From Glaciecola blandensis (GTDB lineage: Bacteria > Pseudomonadota > Gammaproteobacteria > Enterobacterales > Alteromonadaceae), in the NCBI RefSeq assembly GCF_031846165.1, contig NZ_JAVRIE010000002.1, positions 496,001 through 560,000 of the forward strand: a stretch of DNA of 64,000 nucleotides, read 5' to 3'. Below, one piece after another: positions 24,550 to 34,032 of the stretch. The translations under genes were made by a program, and so were the position numbers. The notes beneath the pieces are model-generated. The model saw only the letters and a program-made list of their open reading frames with translations. It had not been told where the DNA came from and searched no databases. The first letter of the stretch is position 1. Each line of letters opens with the position of its first letter.

Positions 24550-24990
24550 TTAACCTTGTAATTGCTTCTCTTTAATTTCAGCCATGGTTTTGCAGTCTAT
24601 GCACATATCGGCAGTAGGTCGAGCTTCTAACCGGCGAATACCAATTTCGATACCGCATGAATCGCAGAAGCCGAAATCATCTTCTTCAATGCGCTTCAAG
24701 GTTTTCTCGATTTTTTTGATAAGCTTACGTTCTCTGTCACGGGCACGTAGCTCCAAGCTAAATTCTTCTTCTTGAGCCGCTCTATCTACTGGATCAGGGA
24801 AGTTTGCAGCTTCATCTTGCATGTGGTGTACAGTACGGTCGACTTCTTGCCGAAGTTGGTTACGCCAAGCTTTCAGAATCAATCTAAAATGATTCATTTG
24901 CTCGTCGTTCATGTATTCTTCGTCCGGTTTTTCTTGGTATGGCTGAACATCAGCTAACGCAAGTAACCCTAATGATTTTCCTGTTGGCAT
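24550..24990 (-). CDS. dksA: RNA polymerase-binding transcription factor DksA
   Basis: Secondary-channel factor that works with ppGpp in the stringent response. The 146-residue product has the coiled-coil with the acidic tip (DPVDRAAQEEEFSLELRARDRER) and the four-cysteine zinc finger (FCDSCGIEIGIRRLEARP and MCIDCKTMAE). sfsA lies upstream and gluQ downstream, the conserved order. Confidence 0.97.
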   Translation of the reverse strand: MPTGKSLGLLALADVQPYQEKPDEEYMNDEQMNHFRLILKAWRNQLRQEVDRTVHHMQDEAANFPDPVDRAAQEEEFSLELRARDRERKLIKKIEKTLKRIEEDDFGFCDSCGIEIGIRRLEARPTADMCIDCKTMAEIKEKQLQG

Positions 24991-25179
24991 CTGCCATTTC
25001 TCCTAAACTTCGACATTTTGTATCCTTTTGCCTAAACAGTGCTGGCAAATCACATTGCAACGAAATGTCTTATCAATCATTTAATGCTATTAGTAGCACC
25101 AAATTCTAAAAATTGTGTAGTCCACTTTTCAAACTGAGGACGGTAATATGGTGATTTTTACACAAAAATCAATCTTTTT

Positions 25180-25884
25180 TTAATCAACAATTGGTAGTGC
25201 GTCGGCTAAGCTCATATTTTCAATAGAAAAATTACATTTATACGATAATAATAAAACGCCTGCTTCTTGTGCTTTTCTCACCGCTTCAGCATATTTGGGG
25301 TCAATATGCTGTGCAATTTGCACCGAATTAATCCCGCTATGCTGCACACAAAACAATAGCACAGCCTTGTGACCTTGCCTGGCTAATTCTGCTAATTCAT
25401 TTGCGTGTTTGGTACCCCTTTTTGTGACAGCATCGGGGAAAAAGCCCATTCCACCTTCACTGCATAAGCTGACTGACTTTACTTCGACATAGCAATCAGG
25501 CATGCCGTCACCTTGTAAGAAAAAATCAATCCGGCTATCACCCACTTTATATTCAGGGTGAATCGAGTTGTATTCGGCGAGTTCAATAATATGTCGGTTC
25601 TGAAGTGCTGCTTTGACCACCTTATTTGCGTTATTGGTATTGATGCCAATCCATTCTTGACGATGATTCTTAGCAAGCTCCCAGGTATGCGCATATTTGC
25701 GTTTTGGATTGTCCGACTGGCTTAAGTAAACTCGCCAACCTGGCTCAGCGCAGCCTGTCATGGCGCCAGTGTTTGGGCAATGTACGGTGAGGGAATCACC
25801 ATTGGGCAATACGACGTCGGCTAAGAAACGCTTATAACGCTTAAGCAAAGTGGCTTCAATTAATGAACTTGTGAATGTAATCAA
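25180..25884 (-). CDS. sfsA: Sugar fermentation stimulation protein homologue SfsA
   Basis: A 234-residue protein of the SfsA family; its biochemical role remains poorly defined, though the fold resembles nucleases and it binds DNA in E. coli. Family motifs are LLKRYKRFLADVVLPNGD, VHCPNTGAMTGCAEPG, YVEVKSVSLC and FFPDAVTKRGTKHANEL, the last two with a nuclease-like ExK and acidic residues. It is divergent from pepB and precedes dksA. Confidence 0.95.
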   Translation of the reverse strand: MITFTSSLIEATLLKRYKRFLADVVLPNGDSLTVHCPNTGAMTGCAEPGWRVYLSQSDNPKRKYAHTWELAKNHRQEWIGINTNNANKVVKAALQNRHIIELAEYNSIHPEYKVGDSRIDFFLQGDGMPDCYVEVKSVSLCSEGGMGFFPDAVTKRGTKHANELAELARQGHKAVLLFCVQHSGINSVQIAQHIDPKYAEAVRKAQEAGVLLLSYKCNFSIENMSLADALPIVD

Positions 25885-26015
25885 CTTATTATTCTTTTTA
25901 TTTTTCTTAATTTTTTGGGCGACGCTTTATATTTGTTACACTCATCACCATATAAGCGATATAAAGCAAATCGGTCGATGAGAGACCGCTATCATCAAAC
26001 CTTGTTGGAGATATA

Positions 26016-27296
26016 ATGTCAAATTTTCAGGTATCACTGAGTACGCAAAGCGCCGATGCAATTTGGGGCGAACAAACCAAGCTTTCTTTTAACGAAAAGG
26101 GGGCTGTCCTGCATTTACCCTCCGAAGCATTGCACTTACGTGATATTCAAAAATCTGCTCGTAAAGTGGCCGGTCTAGGAGTAAAAAACCTGGCTTTTGT
26201 TGGCCAGTGGGATTCTGAGCAGCAATGGGCATTTGTAATGAGTTTTTGTGGTGCGGGCTTCCGCGGCGATATTCAATGGGCAGACGATGAACATGCCATT
26301 GACCTTGCTATTCGTTTTGAAGCCTTGCAATTCACTCGAAAGTTGGTGAATGAAACTCCAGAGGACTTAAGTCCAGAAGTGTTGGCTGTTGCTGCTGCAT
26401 CTTGGATCGAATCAATTGCACCTGACTTCGTGAGTACGAAAATGATCAAAGGCGAAGAATTGATTGCAGCTGGTTGGCAAGGCATTTACGAGGTTGGGCG
26501 TGGTAGTTGCCGACCACCTGTTTTGCTTGAATTAGATTTCAATCCAACGGGTGACGCAAACGCAGATGTTGAATTTGCTTTAGTTGGAAAAGGAATTACG
26601 TTCGATAGTGGTGGCTATAGCATAAAGTCAAGTGAAGGAATGTTGGACATGAAGTGCGATATGGGTGGTGCTGCTACCGTCACTGGGGCACTTGGCTTAG
26701 CAATTATGAAAGGATTGGAAAAACGCACCAAACTATTTTTATGTTGCGCCGAAAATTTGATTAGTGATCATGCATATAAATTAGGGGATGTGATCACGTA
26801 TAAAAATGGTGTGACGGTAGAAATTGTCAACACGGACGCAGAGGGCAGACTCGTGCTCGCAGATGGTTTGATGGCCGCCACTGAGTCGGGAGCGAAAAAA
26901 ATTATAGATGCAGCAACCTTAACTGGCGCGGCAATTATGGCTGTTGGTAAAGAGTTTAATGCAGTATTCAGTTTAGACACAGCGTTCCAACAGGAAGTGC
27001 TAGCAAGTGCTGTGGAAATGAATGAACCTCATTGGCCACTGCCTCTTATGCCATGGCACCAAGAGCAATGCCCGTCTCCTTTCGCGGAAACGGCAAACAG
27101 TAGACCGATGAAAGGTGGTGGTGCTGGTGGTGCTTCAAATGCAGCGGGTTTCTTATCACGCTTTGTTGCCGACGATGGCAAAGGTTGGGTACACATAGAT
27201 TTAGCCGCGGCTTACAATCGTAATGGGACTGAAATTATGCCAAATGGTGCAAGTGCTATTGGTATTAGAACGATTGCAGCTCAGTTACTAAAATAG
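26016..27296 (+). CDS. pepB: Peptidase B (M17 leucyl aminopeptidase family)
   Basis: Cytoplasmic two-metal aminopeptidase of 426 residues, the PepB length. The M17 signature NTDAEGRLVLADGL is intact, with FALVGKGITFDSGGYSIK (metal and catalytic Lys) and DMKCDMGGAATVTGAL. The N-terminal domain is shorter than in PepA. GTTGGAGATATA before the ATG provides a ribosome site. It is monocistronic by position. Confidence 0.95.
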   Translation: MSNFQVSLSTQSADAIWGEQTKLSFNEKGAVLHLPSEALHLRDIQKSARKVAGLGVKNLAFVGQWDSEQQWAFVMSFCGAGFRGDIQWADDEHAIDLAIRFEALQFTRKLVNETPEDLSPEVLAVAAASWIESIAPDFVSTKMIKGEELIAAGWQGIYEVGRGSCRPPVLLELDFNPTGDANADVEFALVGKGITFDSGGYSIKSSEGMLDMKCDMGGAATVTGALGLAIMKGLEKRTKLFLCCAENLISDHAYKLGDVITYKNGVTVEIVNTDAEGRLVLADGLMAATESGAKKIIDAATLTGAAIMAVGKEFNAVFSLDTAFQQEVLASAVEMNEPHWPLPLMPWHQEQCPSPFAETANSRPMKGGGAGGASNAAGFLSRFVADDGKGWVHIDLAAAYNRNGTEIMPNGASAIGIRTIAAQLLK

Positions 27297-27373
27297 CCAT
27301 TCACTCAGGTGCGCATATGCTTTTTGGCATAGAGCGCATAGATGGAAGGGGGACTAGCAGGGGCGAAGGAAAC

Positions 27374-27556
27374 TTAGATTCCGCCTAAACGCTCTGCTAG
27401 TTCTTTGTATTTTTCGACATCGGTTCGATCAAACAATGGATTGCCAGCATCATCTTTATCTTTAGAAAGTAACAAACTTTCTCTTTCCAAGCGTTCCACT
27501 CTCACTTCTTGTACCGCTAAAAACTCTGCGACTTCACTTACCGTCATTAATGCCAT
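27374..27556 (-). CDS. Small helix-turn-helix-like protein
   Basis: A 60-residue protein with an excisionase/MerR-type helix-turn-helix pattern at its N-terminus (TVSEVAEFLAVQEVRVERLERE) and a second part resembling the wing and a following helix (NPLFDRTDVEKYKELAERLGG). A GGAGGAAA ribosome site stands a few bases upstream of the start. No integrase, phage or toxin partner is adjacent, so it may be a stand-alone regulator. Function unknown. Confidence 0.7.
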   Translation of the reverse strand: MALMTVSEVAEFLAVQEVRVERLERESLLLSKDKDDAGNPLFDRTDVEKYKELAERLGGI

Positions 27557-27810
27557 GTTTCCTCCAATTGTATTATTGAAACTTCAGTTCGGACTCGCTG
27601 CTGCTACAAAGCTAAACCCTTGCTTGAAAGGTTAACGACAGTTGCGACGAATATCTTAATAAATTCATCATAACAGTTTGTGGTGAAACTGCTCGGGAAA
27701 AACCTTTCTTATAGGTGTGTAGATAAATTCCAAGGTATAAATTATTGCTTTTTACTGCCAATCTCGGCCCAAATAGCGCATAATTGCGCTTTTTTTCAAG
27801 GAGCAAAGGT

Positions 27811-28419
27811 GTGATCGAAATACTCTCAGCGGCCACGATGTTATTCCTGATCATGGATCCATTGGGTAACTTACCGATTTATATGTCGGTATTAAAAACG
27901 ATCGACCCGAAAAGACGCCGAATAGTGATTATTCGAGAGCTCATTTTCGCACTCATCATCCTGATGGTATTTTTGCATAGTGGGCAAGCCCTGCTCGACT
28001 TTTTAAAAATAGAGCAAGAGACCGTGAGTATTGCTGGCGGTATTATTTTGTTCATTATTGCCATAAAAATGATATTCCCTAAACCGGGCGGCATCATGGG
28101 CATGCCTGCTGGTGAAGAGCCATTTATCGTGCCACTAGCTATTCCTATGATAGCGGGACCTTCTACGATGGCTGCGCTGATTCTGCTAGCAAATCAAGAG
28201 CCGAACAAAATGACAGAGTGGAGTATTGCTTTGTTTGCGGCTTGGCTGATCAGCGCTATTATTTTATCGATGTCTTCAACCTTTCATCGCTTGTTGGGTG
28301 AAAAAGGCTTAAATGCCGTTGAAAGACTCATGGGAATGATACTCGTCATGATTGCAATTCAAATGCTACTAAACGGCATCGGTGTATATTTTCAGTCGCA
28401 GCTAAGTGCTGCTATTTAA
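27811..28419 (+). CDS. MarC-family integral membrane protein
   Basis: A 203-residue inner-membrane protein with six hydrophobic segments and the MarC/YhgN motifs FLIMDPLGNLPIYMSVL and PLAIPMIAGPSTMAALI. The family's transport substrate is not established; an early link to antibiotic resistance through marRAB position was not upheld. GTG at 27811 is chosen because AAGGAG (27798-27803) stands 7 bases before it; the open frame continues upstream to a TTG at 27784 without a ribosome site. Confidence 0.9.
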   Translation: MIEILSAATMLFLIMDPLGNLPIYMSVLKTIDPKRRRIVIIRELIFALIILMVFLHSGQALLDFLKIEQETVSIAGGIILFIIAIKMIFPKPGGIMGMPAGEEPFIVPLAIPMIAGPSTMAALILLANQEPNKMTEWSIALFAAWLISAIILSMSSTFHRLLGEKGLNAVERLMGMILVMIAIQMLLNGIGVYFQSQLSAAI

Positions 28420-28452
28420 CGCGACAATTAAACAAAAATTAGAGAAGCGAAT

Positions 28453-29025
28453 ATGAGCGAAAAGCTAAGTACTTTCCAACAAGTGCGAGATTTATCGAAG
28501 AAGCCAGCTGTTGGTTTTTCTGCAGCCATGCTGCAAAGAATGTTACCGAACTATCAATTGTTTTGTGAACTTGCAGAGTTTGGCGATGCTGAATTTGCTG
28601 AAAAGGTGGTGAATTTAGTTTGGGAATGGTTGACTGCACCCAAAGCAAAAATCAACATCGCAGTGCAGTTGGAAAAGCTAGAAGAAATTACGCCAGATGT
28701 GGAAAACTTCGATAATTTTGGCGTCTACCCTGCACTTGATTTCTGTATGGCAGCAGCTGCCACACTTCAATTGATAAGTGATGAAGAGCCGAATGGTGCT
28801 GTGATGGTCGCCAAGCTGAGCCAAGGCGGCGTCGAAGCTTATTTACTGGCGCTTTCTGAAACCGATTTAAGTAATCAAGAGGTCAAAGCCGATCCGCTGA
28901 TGCAGTTCGAGATTGAAACCCAATTAGAAGTGTTGGCCATGTGTAACAACCGCGCACTTGACTTCAAACAATTGCGTGCCGAGATGAAAGCTCAGGGAAT
29001 GTCAAACATTGGCATTGCTATCTAA
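28453..29025 (+). CDS. DUF416 (YjaG-like) family protein
   Basis: A 190-residue soluble helical protein. The pattern RMLPNYQLFCELAEFGD near the N-terminus, VWEWL, NFGVYPALDFCMAAAATLQLI in the middle and the C-terminal FKQLRAEMKAQGMSNIGIAI match the DUF416/YjaG family, whose function is unknown. It sits 33 bases after marC and is tail-to-tail with rsmD, overlapping it by 4 bases. Confidence 0.78.
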   Translation: MSEKLSTFQQVRDLSKKPAVGFSAAMLQRMLPNYQLFCELAEFGDAEFAEKVVNLVWEWLTAPKAKINIAVQLEKLEEITPDVENFDNFGVYPALDFCMAAAATLQLISDEEPNGAVMVAKLSQGGVEAYLLALSETDLSNQEVKADPLMQFEIETQLEVLAMCNNRALDFKQLRAEMKAQGMSNIGIAI

Positions 29026-29609
29026 ACGACTTGGTATAATTCAGCACTCACTTGTTGAGTCGATTTGTGTTTAATTTGCTGCCAATTGTCGGGAACGTGC
29101 AGTGACTGACTGTTATTTTCTCGTTCGATGTATATTTTGCTACCTGCTTTGACTAAGCCTTTCGATTGAATCATATCCACACAGCTTTGCACTAGGCCTT
29201 TGTGAAACGGCGGGTCGATGAATATCAAATCAGCAGCTTCCTTGAGTGTTTCTAGTACCTGCAATGCATTACCCTGCTGAACTGTCGCACTTTCAGCGTC
29301 AATACGCAGCAGAGAAGCATTCTTTGATAATTGCTGTGCAGCAGGCTTATCTAACTCAATAAATTGCACATGACTTGCCCCACGTGACAATGCTTCAAAC
29401 CCTAATGAGCCAGCACCCGCAAAACAGTCAATACACTTTGCATTTCTTACGTCGAGCATTAACCAATTGAACACGGTTTCTTTCATTCTATCCGTAGTAG
29501 GGCGCAAGCCCTCTAGGTTCAATACAGGTAGTTTTCGACCGCGGTGTTCGCCACCGATGATTCGAATATTACCTGTACTGGAATTTACCTTTTTTCTTAC
29601 TCGCGTCAT
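29022..29609 (-). CDS. rsmD: 16S rRNA (guanine966-N2)-methyltransferase
   Basis: SAM-dependent enzyme that methylates G966 of 16S rRNA. In 195 residues it has IRIIGGEHRGRKLPVL, the SAM-binding DCFAGAGSLGFEALSRGA and the catalytic DPPFHKG motif. It is divergent from ftsY, the widespread rsmD/ftsY arrangement. Confidence 0.95.
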   Translation of the reverse strand: MTRVRKKVNSSTGNIRIIGGEHRGRKLPVLNLEGLRPTTDRMKETVFNWLMLDVRNAKCIDCFAGAGSLGFEALSRGASHVQFIELDKPAAQQLSKNASLLRIDAESATVQQGNALQVLETLKEAADLIFIDPPFHKGLVQSCVDMIQSKGLVKAGSKIYIERENNSQSLHVPDNWQQIKHKSTQQVSAELYQVV

Positions 29610-29691
29610 GTGGCCTGAAAGTGTTAGTATTGGGGGATTACGGGATTATATCTGAATCTACCAATCTGCTGTTAAGGATTTTTTGAACAAC

Positions 29692-30960
29692 ATGGCAAAT
29701 TTGTTTAACTGGTTTAAGAAAGACCAATCAAAAAGTGACTCGAAATCGACTGAAAGCGAGGCCATTGAAGATAAGGCTATCACAACTGATACCGACGCGG
29801 CTGAGACACTTGAAGATACTAGCTTCAGGCCTGCACAGAATACAGAATTAGAAGACAGCAATGTTGAGCCTGTAGACAACACCGAGCTTGTTGAGTCTGA
29901 AACACTCAATCCTGTAGATCCTCATCTCCCTGCTGCGAGTGAAACAGAACCAGCGCAAGAGCCGACAAAGTCAGAAGCTACACAAGAAAAACCAGCATCG
30001 AAAGGTTTTTTCAGCCGTTTAAGAGACAGCTTGTCGCGCACCAAGGAGAGCATTGGAACCGGTTTTATCTCTTTGTTTGCTGGCAAGAAAATTGACGACG
30101 AGCTATACGAAGAGTTAGAAACACAGTTATTGATTGCTGATGTGGGAATGACGACCACAAGTAAAATCATCAATAAGCTAACTGAAAGCGCAAAACTGTC
30201 TCAGTTGAAAGACGGCGAAGCCTTGTACGATCTGCTTAAGCAGCAAATGCGTGATTTATTGGAGCCGGTCTCCAGCCCTCTCAATCTCGACAATAATATA
30301 AATGAAAATGGTGAGAAAGAGCCTTTTGTTATTTTGATGGTGGGTGTTAATGGTGTGGGCAAGACGACCACAATTGGTAAGCTTGCTAAGCAGTTCCAAA
30401 ACCAAGGCAAAAAAGTCATGCTAGCTGCGGGTGACACCTTTAGAGCTGCAGCTGTTGAGCAGTTGCAGGTATGGGGTGAACGTAATGATATCCCCGTTGT
30501 TGCTCAGCAAACCGGGTCTGATAGCGCTTCTGTCATATTTGATGCTTTGGCGTCAGCCAAGGCTAAAGGAGCTGACGTGCTGATTGCAGATACGGCCGGT
30601 CGCTTACAAAACAAAGATAACTTAATCGAAGAGTTGAAAAAAGTGGTCAGGGTGATGAAAAAAATCAACCCGAACGCACCTCATGAGATCATGCTCACGC
30701 TGGATGCCAGTACAGGCCAAAACGCGGTAAGCCAGACTAAAATCTTTAATGACGCTGTAGGTATCACTGGTATTAATCTAACAAAGTTAGACGGTACAGC
30801 AAAAGGTGGTATTATTTTCTCATTAGCGGACCAATTTGGTATCCCAATCCGTTATATCGGCATTGGTGAAGGCATAGACGATTTGAAACCGTTTGAAGCT
30901 CAGCAGTTTGTTGATGCTTTATTCAGCCAAGATGTAGCCACAGAAGCAACAGTGGATTAA
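29692..30960 (+). CDS. ftsY: Signal recognition particle receptor FtsY
   Basis: GTPase that docks SRP-ribosome complexes at the membrane. An acidic N-terminal A domain (to about residue 105) is followed by the N domain and the G domain with GVNGVGKTTTIGKLA (P-loop), DTFRAAAVEQL, DTAGRLQN and TKLDGTAKGG. ATG 29692, giving MANLFNWFKKDQ, matches related starts; a TTG at 29683 is closer to the AAGGA site (29674-29678) and cannot be excluded. It heads ftsY-ftsE-ftsX. Confidence 0.96.
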   Translation: MANLFNWFKKDQSKSDSKSTESEAIEDKAITTDTDAAETLEDTSFRPAQNTELEDSNVEPVDNTELVESETLNPVDPHLPAASETEPAQEPTKSEATQEKPASKGFFSRLRDSLSRTKESIGTGFISLFAGKKIDDELYEELETQLLIADVGMTTTSKIINKLTESAKLSQLKDGEALYDLLKQQMRDLLEPVSSPLNLDNNINENGEKEPFVILMVGVNGVGKTTTIGKLAKQFQNQGKKVMLAAGDTFRAAAVEQLQVWGERNDIPVVAQQTGSDSASVIFDALASAKAKGADVLIADTAGRLQNKDNLIEELKKVVRVMKKINPNAPHEIMLTLDASTGQNAVSQTKIFNDAVGITGINLTKLDGTAKGGIIFSLADQFGIPIRYIGIGEGIDDLKPFEAQQFVDALFSQDVATEATVD

Positions 30961-31002
30961 GCTAGAACCGATGTAGTCGATCAGAATGAAAAGGATGTAA
31001 GG

Positions 31003-31695
31003 TTGATCAAGTTTGAGCAGGTAAGCAAAACCTACCCAGGAGGCCAGCAAGCGCTTCGCAAGGTAGATTTCCATGTCGAACAGGGCGAAATGGCCTTTTT
31101 AACGGGCCATTCTGGCGCGGGGAAAAGTACGCTCCTGAAACTGATCAGTATCATGGAGCGTCCAACCGTTGGGCGCGTGCTGATTAACGGCCATGACTTA
31201 GGTTCAATCAAACGCAAGCAAATAGCCTACATTCGCCGTGACATCGGCATGATCTTTCAAAGTCATCAGCTACTAATGGACAAGAGCGTCTATGACAACG
31301 TTTCCTTGCCATTAGTCATTGAAGGGCACACGCGTAAAAACATTGCCAAGCGCGTCGATGCTGCCCTCGAAATGGTGGGTCTACGTGACAAAGCCCGCAA
31401 TTTACCTATTACGCTTTCTGGTGGTGAGCAACAACGCGTAGGCATAGCTCGAGCGATTGTGAATCGACCGCCACTGTTGCTCGCAGATGAGCCAACGGGT
31501 AATTTAGATCCTAAATTGTCTATGGAAATTATTCGCTTGTTTGAAGACTTCAACCAAGCCGGAGTATCGGTTTTTATAGCAACCCATGACCTTGGCCTGA
31601 TTGCGCGAATGAAATATCGCACACTCACACTAAAAAATGGACAAATGATCACAGATGGCTTAACAGATTCCTCAGATGAGGGGAACTATCGATGA
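31003..31695 (+). CDS. ftsE: Cell division ATP-binding protein FtsE
   Basis: ABC ATPase that with FtsX gates septal peptidoglycan hydrolysis through EnvC. The 230-residue product has GHSGAGKSTLL (Walker A), LSGGEQQRVGIARAI (signature), LLADEPTGNLD (Walker B) and the H-loop ATHD. The start is TTG at 31003, the only codon giving the standard MIKFEQVSKTYPGG N-terminus. The stop overlaps ftsX by 4 bases. Confidence 0.96.
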   Translation: MIKFEQVSKTYPGGQQALRKVDFHVEQGEMAFLTGHSGAGKSTLLKLISIMERPTVGRVLINGHDLGSIKRKQIAYIRRDIGMIFQSHQLLMDKSVYDNVSLPLVIEGHTRKNIAKRVDAALEMVGLRDKARNLPITLSGGEQQRVGIARAIVNRPPLLLADEPTGNLDPKLSMEIIRLFEDFNQAGVSVFIATHDLGLIARMKYRTLTLKNGQMITDGLTDSSDEGNYR

Positions 31696-32672
31696 GCTTA
31701 TTATTCAAAGGCCGCGCACAAGGCGCAGAATCCGTAAGAGTCGGCTTTTTTCAGTCAATTTTTATGTTCTTTACGGATCATGCTAGACAAGCTGTTAATA
31801 GCTTAGGTGAGCTATGGCGATCACCTTTTGCTTCTTTGATGACGATTGGTGTCTTGGGTTTCAGTATAACACTGCCGAGTACCTTATACGTCATTGTGAA
31901 AAACACCGAACAAATCAGTGAGCAATGGCAACAAGCATCTGAAATATCCTTGTTTTTGGAAAAGGGGGTGTCGAATGCAGATGCACAACAGTTGCTTAAA
32001 CGATTGCGCCTGTGGCCTGAAATATCTGAGGTAGCCTATATCCCAGCAGATAAGGCCTTGGAAGAATTTCAGCTACTCTCTGGCTTTGGTGATGCACTAA
32101 ATTACCTGGAAGAGAACCCTTTACCTGCGGTTGTATTAGTGGTGCCGACCAGTAAGCATGCTAGCCCAACAGCGGCCGGTATTTTGCTAGATAAACTACG
32201 TAAAGAACGAGAAGTCGAAATAGGGAAGTTAGATATTGAATGGTTAGAGCGCTTGTATGCGCTAATCAACATAGCCAAGGATTTAGTTACCCTGCTCGCC
32301 GTGCTCCTCTTTTTCGCGGTAGTATTGATTATTGGTAACACCATTCGTTTAAATATTCTGAACAAGAAAGATGAAATTGTAGTGATGAAGCTTGTTGGTG
32401 CTACCGATGCGTTTATTCAACGACCATTTCTTTATACGGGTTTTTGGTTCGGCTTACTCGGCGGGATCATGGCTTGGGTCACGGTACTGTTTATTCTGCT
32501 TTGGGTTGATTTCAGTATGGATGCTTTTATGGAAAAGTATCAGGTCGATTTTAATATTACCGCAATGGATTTGAGTACACTGTTAATCATGCTAATGATG
32601 TCGGTGGGACTCGGTTTAGCAGGTTCAATATTGTCTGTTCAACGGCATGTGAAAGATATAGAGCCTAGGTAG
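31692..32672 (+). CDS. ftsX: Cell division protein FtsX
   Basis: Four-helix membrane partner of FtsE. The 326 residues have an N-terminal cytosolic segment, the first helix (SLMTIGVLGFSITLPSTLYVIV), a periplasmic domain of about 110 residues with VAYIPADKALEEFQLLSGFGDAL, which binds EnvC in enterics, and three C-terminal helices of the FtsX permease fold. It overlaps ftsE (ATGA) and is convergent with the EAL-HDOD genes. Confidence 0.95.
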   Translation: MSLLFKGRAQGAESVRVGFFQSIFMFFTDHARQAVNSLGELWRSPFASLMTIGVLGFSITLPSTLYVIVKNTEQISEQWQQASEISLFLEKGVSNADAQQLLKRLRLWPEISEVAYIPADKALEEFQLLSGFGDALNYLEENPLPAVVLVVPTSKHASPTAAGILLDKLRKEREVEIGKLDIEWLERLYALINIAKDLVTLLAVLLFFAVVLIIGNTIRLNILNKKDEIVVMKLVGATDAFIQRPFLYTGFWFGLLGGIMAWVTVLFILLWVDFSMDAFMEKYQVDFNITAMDLSTLLIMLMMSVGLGLAGSILSVQRHVKDIEPR

Positions 32673-32763
32673 ATAGTCCTGCAAGGCACAGCAAAGCAAT
32701 CGGTATTTACAAGGTATATAAGCTGTATCTACCTTGAAATCTATCAGATAGTGATTGATGGCC

Positions 32764-34011
32764 TTATTGCTTGCCGTTGGGCGTCGCTCTGGGGAAGAAA
32801 TCAGACAGCGCTTGTCGCATTTCGTTGCTCCATTTAATCGCTCTATTGAATATTTCATGCAAATCTTTTTGAGAGATATCCAAGCTTTCTGATTGAGAGA
32901 TGACGATCCCCCACAAGCCGCTTTCAAAGGCTTTTGCTGTGCTGAGATAGTCGGTAAAAGTACACGCTTCACCCAGCAATGCTTGTTTTATACCTTTCGA
33001 TACTGGCAGTTTTTCTAAGATTACCGGCATTTCAGAGTCTAGGATGGTATCCAGAAGAGAGAACAAGCCAACAATGAAGGCTGACATGGACTTATCTTTA
33101 CCGTTTTTCTTTTCTTCGAACAGCTCACAGAACTTCGCTCTCACTAAGGAGACTTGTAAAAGCTCGAGTGGCTTAGAGTCGTTCAAGCTTGCAAGAGATA
33201 GTAGTGCGATGAATTTCTTCACCTCGACTTCGCCCAAGTACGTTAATGCATGGCGTAGAGATGTTATTTTTAAACGTTTGTTTACCATTGGATTATTGAT
33301 AAAACGCAATAACAGATAAGATAAAGCAGCGTCACGTTCAATAATACTCGCGACGGATTCTAAGTCGAATTCGGGCTGCGCGCTTTGTGACATCAGCTCA
33401 AGCATGGTGAGTTTAGATGCAGGCAATGCCTTAGCAGATTTTGTATCAGGTTGAGTGAAAAAATAGCCTTGAAAGTAGTCAAAACCAAGATCACGACACA
33501 TTGCAAATTGATCTAAGGAAGCAACTTGCTCAGCAACTAGCTGAATCCCTGAAGCCGCAAGGGTTGGTATATGTTGCTCTAACCATTCAGGCTTAATTTT
33601 GGTGATGTCGACCTTCACGATATCAATGTAAGGATAAGGCGTGAGGATCGTCGATTCGAGTTTATCGTCACTCAAGGCTAATTTGTAGCCTTGTTGCTTT
33701 AGATGTTCACAAGCATTCATCAAGCTAGTATTTATCGCTGGATTTTGAGTTAACTCAACAACCACATTGTCGGCAGACAGTTCTTCTGGAAAGCGATTGA
33801 TAATAGTTTCAGGTAAGAAGTTGATGAATGCTTTTTGATTACCAGAAATATCATCTATCCCCAGCGTTGAAAAACGCTCGGTAATCAGCTCAGCCTTCTT
33901 CGGTTCATGAAGAGGGTAAGCACCGCTTGCACCATCGCGAAACAGGAGTTCATAAGCGAATAGGTCCTGCTCCTTATCTAAAATGGGTTGTCTGGCGATG
34001 AATGCAAACAT
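32764..34011 (-). CDS. EAL-HDOD signalling protein
   Basis: A 415-residue two-domain protein: an N-terminal EAL-fold domain (about 1-200) and a C-terminal HDOD domain (about 205-400). The EAL active site is degenerate: the EAL signature reads YELLFR, a following motif is LALSDDKL, and the GYFFTQP end motif remains, while the usual metal-binding Asn and Lys pattern is not evident. Catalysis of c-di-GMP hydrolysis is therefore unlikely; similar CdgJ/YuxH-type proteins act as regulators of motility and surface growth. It lies 21 bases after a paralogue. Confidence 0.88.
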   Translation of the reverse strand: MFAFIARQPILDKEQDLFAYELLFRDGASGAYPLHEPKKAELITERFSTLGIDDISGNQKAFINFLPETIINRFPEELSADNVVVELTQNPAINTSLMNACEHLKQQGYKLALSDDKLESTILTPYPYIDIVKVDITKIKPEWLEQHIPTLAASGIQLVAEQVASLDQFAMCRDLGFDYFQGYFFTQPDTKSAKALPASKLTMLELMSQSAQPEFDLESVASIIERDAALSYLLLRFINNPMVNKRLKITSLRHALTYLGEVEVKKFIALLSLASLNDSKPLELLQVSLVRAKFCELFEEKKNGKDKSMSAFIVGLFSLLDTILDSEMPVILEKLPVSKGIKQALLGEACTFTDYLSTAKAFESGLWGIVISQSESLDISQKDLHEIFNRAIKWSNEMRQALSDFFPRATPNGKQ

Positions 34012-34032
34012 ACTACGTTCCTTGTTTGTCGT

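Noticed and set aside
27612..27854. 80-codon minus-strand open frame overlapping the marC start
   Set aside because: It overlaps the well-supported MarC start and ribosome site and shows no motif.
31290..31652. 120-codon open frame on the minus strand
   Set aside because: Antisense to the FtsE signature and Walker B region, so it is a by-product of the conserved gene.
32710..32736. CAAGGTA/TACCTTG inverted repeat between ftsX and the EAL-HDOD gene
   Set aside because: Only 7 base pairs, a long AT loop and no U-run on either side; too weak to call a terminator.
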